Source of the DNA: Planctomycetia bacterium
GTDB taxonomy: Bacteria > Planctomycetota > Phycisphaerae > Phycisphaerales > SM1A02
NCBI GenBank assembly: GCA_005799475.1
Contig: SYGQ01000141.1
Coordinates: 1 to 7,315, forward strand
Length of the DNA stretch: 7,315 nucleotides
Direction: 5' to 3'
Shown: piece after piece, positions 7,162-7,315 of the stretch
Layout: the number at the start of each line of letters is the position of its first letter
How positions within the stretch are numbered: position 1 is the first letter of the stretch
Program-made: the position numbers and the translations under genes
The notes under the pieces: generated by a model
The model's database searches: none
Seen by the model: the letters and a program-made list of their open reading frames with translations, nothing else
What the model was told of the DNA's origin: nothing

Positions 7162-7315
7162 ATGGCTCGCGCGCCACGCTCGCCCTCCATCACGGTGGAT
7201 GACCTCATCATCCACCTGCGCGATCTCGCGTCCAACCTGTGGTGGATTTGGAACGAGGAGGCGTGGAGCGTGTTCCAGACGCTCGATCCGATCGAGTGGC
7301 GGTCAACGAACCACT
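7162..7315 (+). CDS. glgP: Alpha-glucan (glycogen/maltodextrin) phosphorylase, N-terminal fragment
   Basis: The first 51 codons of a gene cut by the right edge. The stretch from about residue 19 to 51 (LRDLASNLWWIWNEEAW, then LDPIEWRSTNH) matches the N-terminal region (DUF3417) of short-type bacterial alpha-glucan phosphorylases, where the pattern L-A-x-N-L-W-W-x-W-N-x-E-A is highly typical. The full enzyme would use pyridoxal phosphate to release glucose-1-phosphate from the non-reducing ends of alpha-1,4-glucans in the cytoplasm. The catalytic and cofactor-binding parts lie outside the window, so activity cannot be checked. It begins 39 bases after malQ on the same strand, and is probably the third gene of the operon. 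I see no strong ribosome binding site before the ATG at 7162, and no better in-frame start upstream. Confidence 0.88.
   Translation, partial: MARAPRSPSITVDDLIIHLRDLASNLWWIWNEEAWSVFQTLDPIEWRSTNH

Overview
This GC-rich, gene-dense window carries two divergent gene clusters for using alpha-1,4-glucans (starch, glycogen, maltodextrin). The coding strand is almost gapless: the only gaps are about 39 bp between the two divergent start codons and about 39 bp between the last two genes. No rRNA, tRNA, mobile element, CRISPR or long repeat was seen. The GTG starts, high GC and a sugar-binding protein fused to its permease fit a Gram-negative environmental bacterium. Planctomycetota (Phycisphaerae-like) is my best guess, but this rests on general impression and not on a marker gene.

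Left half, minus strand (read right to left from 3196 to 1): a two-gene carbohydrate ABC importer operon. The first gene encodes one 794-residue polypeptide that joins a family 1 sugar-binding domain to a complete MalF-type permease through an extra membrane helix. The second encodes a MalG-type permease whose last residues run off the left edge. The two genes share a 4-base ATGA overlap. No ATPase gene is in view.

Right half, plus strand (3236 to 7315): a three-gene glucan-processing operon. It starts with an exported GH13 alpha-amylase/neopullulanase-like enzyme with two N-terminal beta-sandwich domains. A GH77 4-alpha-glucanotransferase (MalQ) follows, joined by a 4-base GTGA overlap. Last is the first 51 codons of a GlgP-type alpha-glucan phosphorylase, cut by the right edge.

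Read together (inference), the exported GH13 enzyme cuts alpha-glucan outside the cytoplasm and the importer brings in the oligosaccharides. MalQ then rearranges short chains into longer ones, which GlgP phosphorolyses to glucose-1-phosphate. The importer and the enzymes share one very short divergent control region, so they are likely co-regulated. The most unusual element is the binding-protein/MalF fusion; the rest is a recognisable maltodextrin pathway in a compact arrangement.
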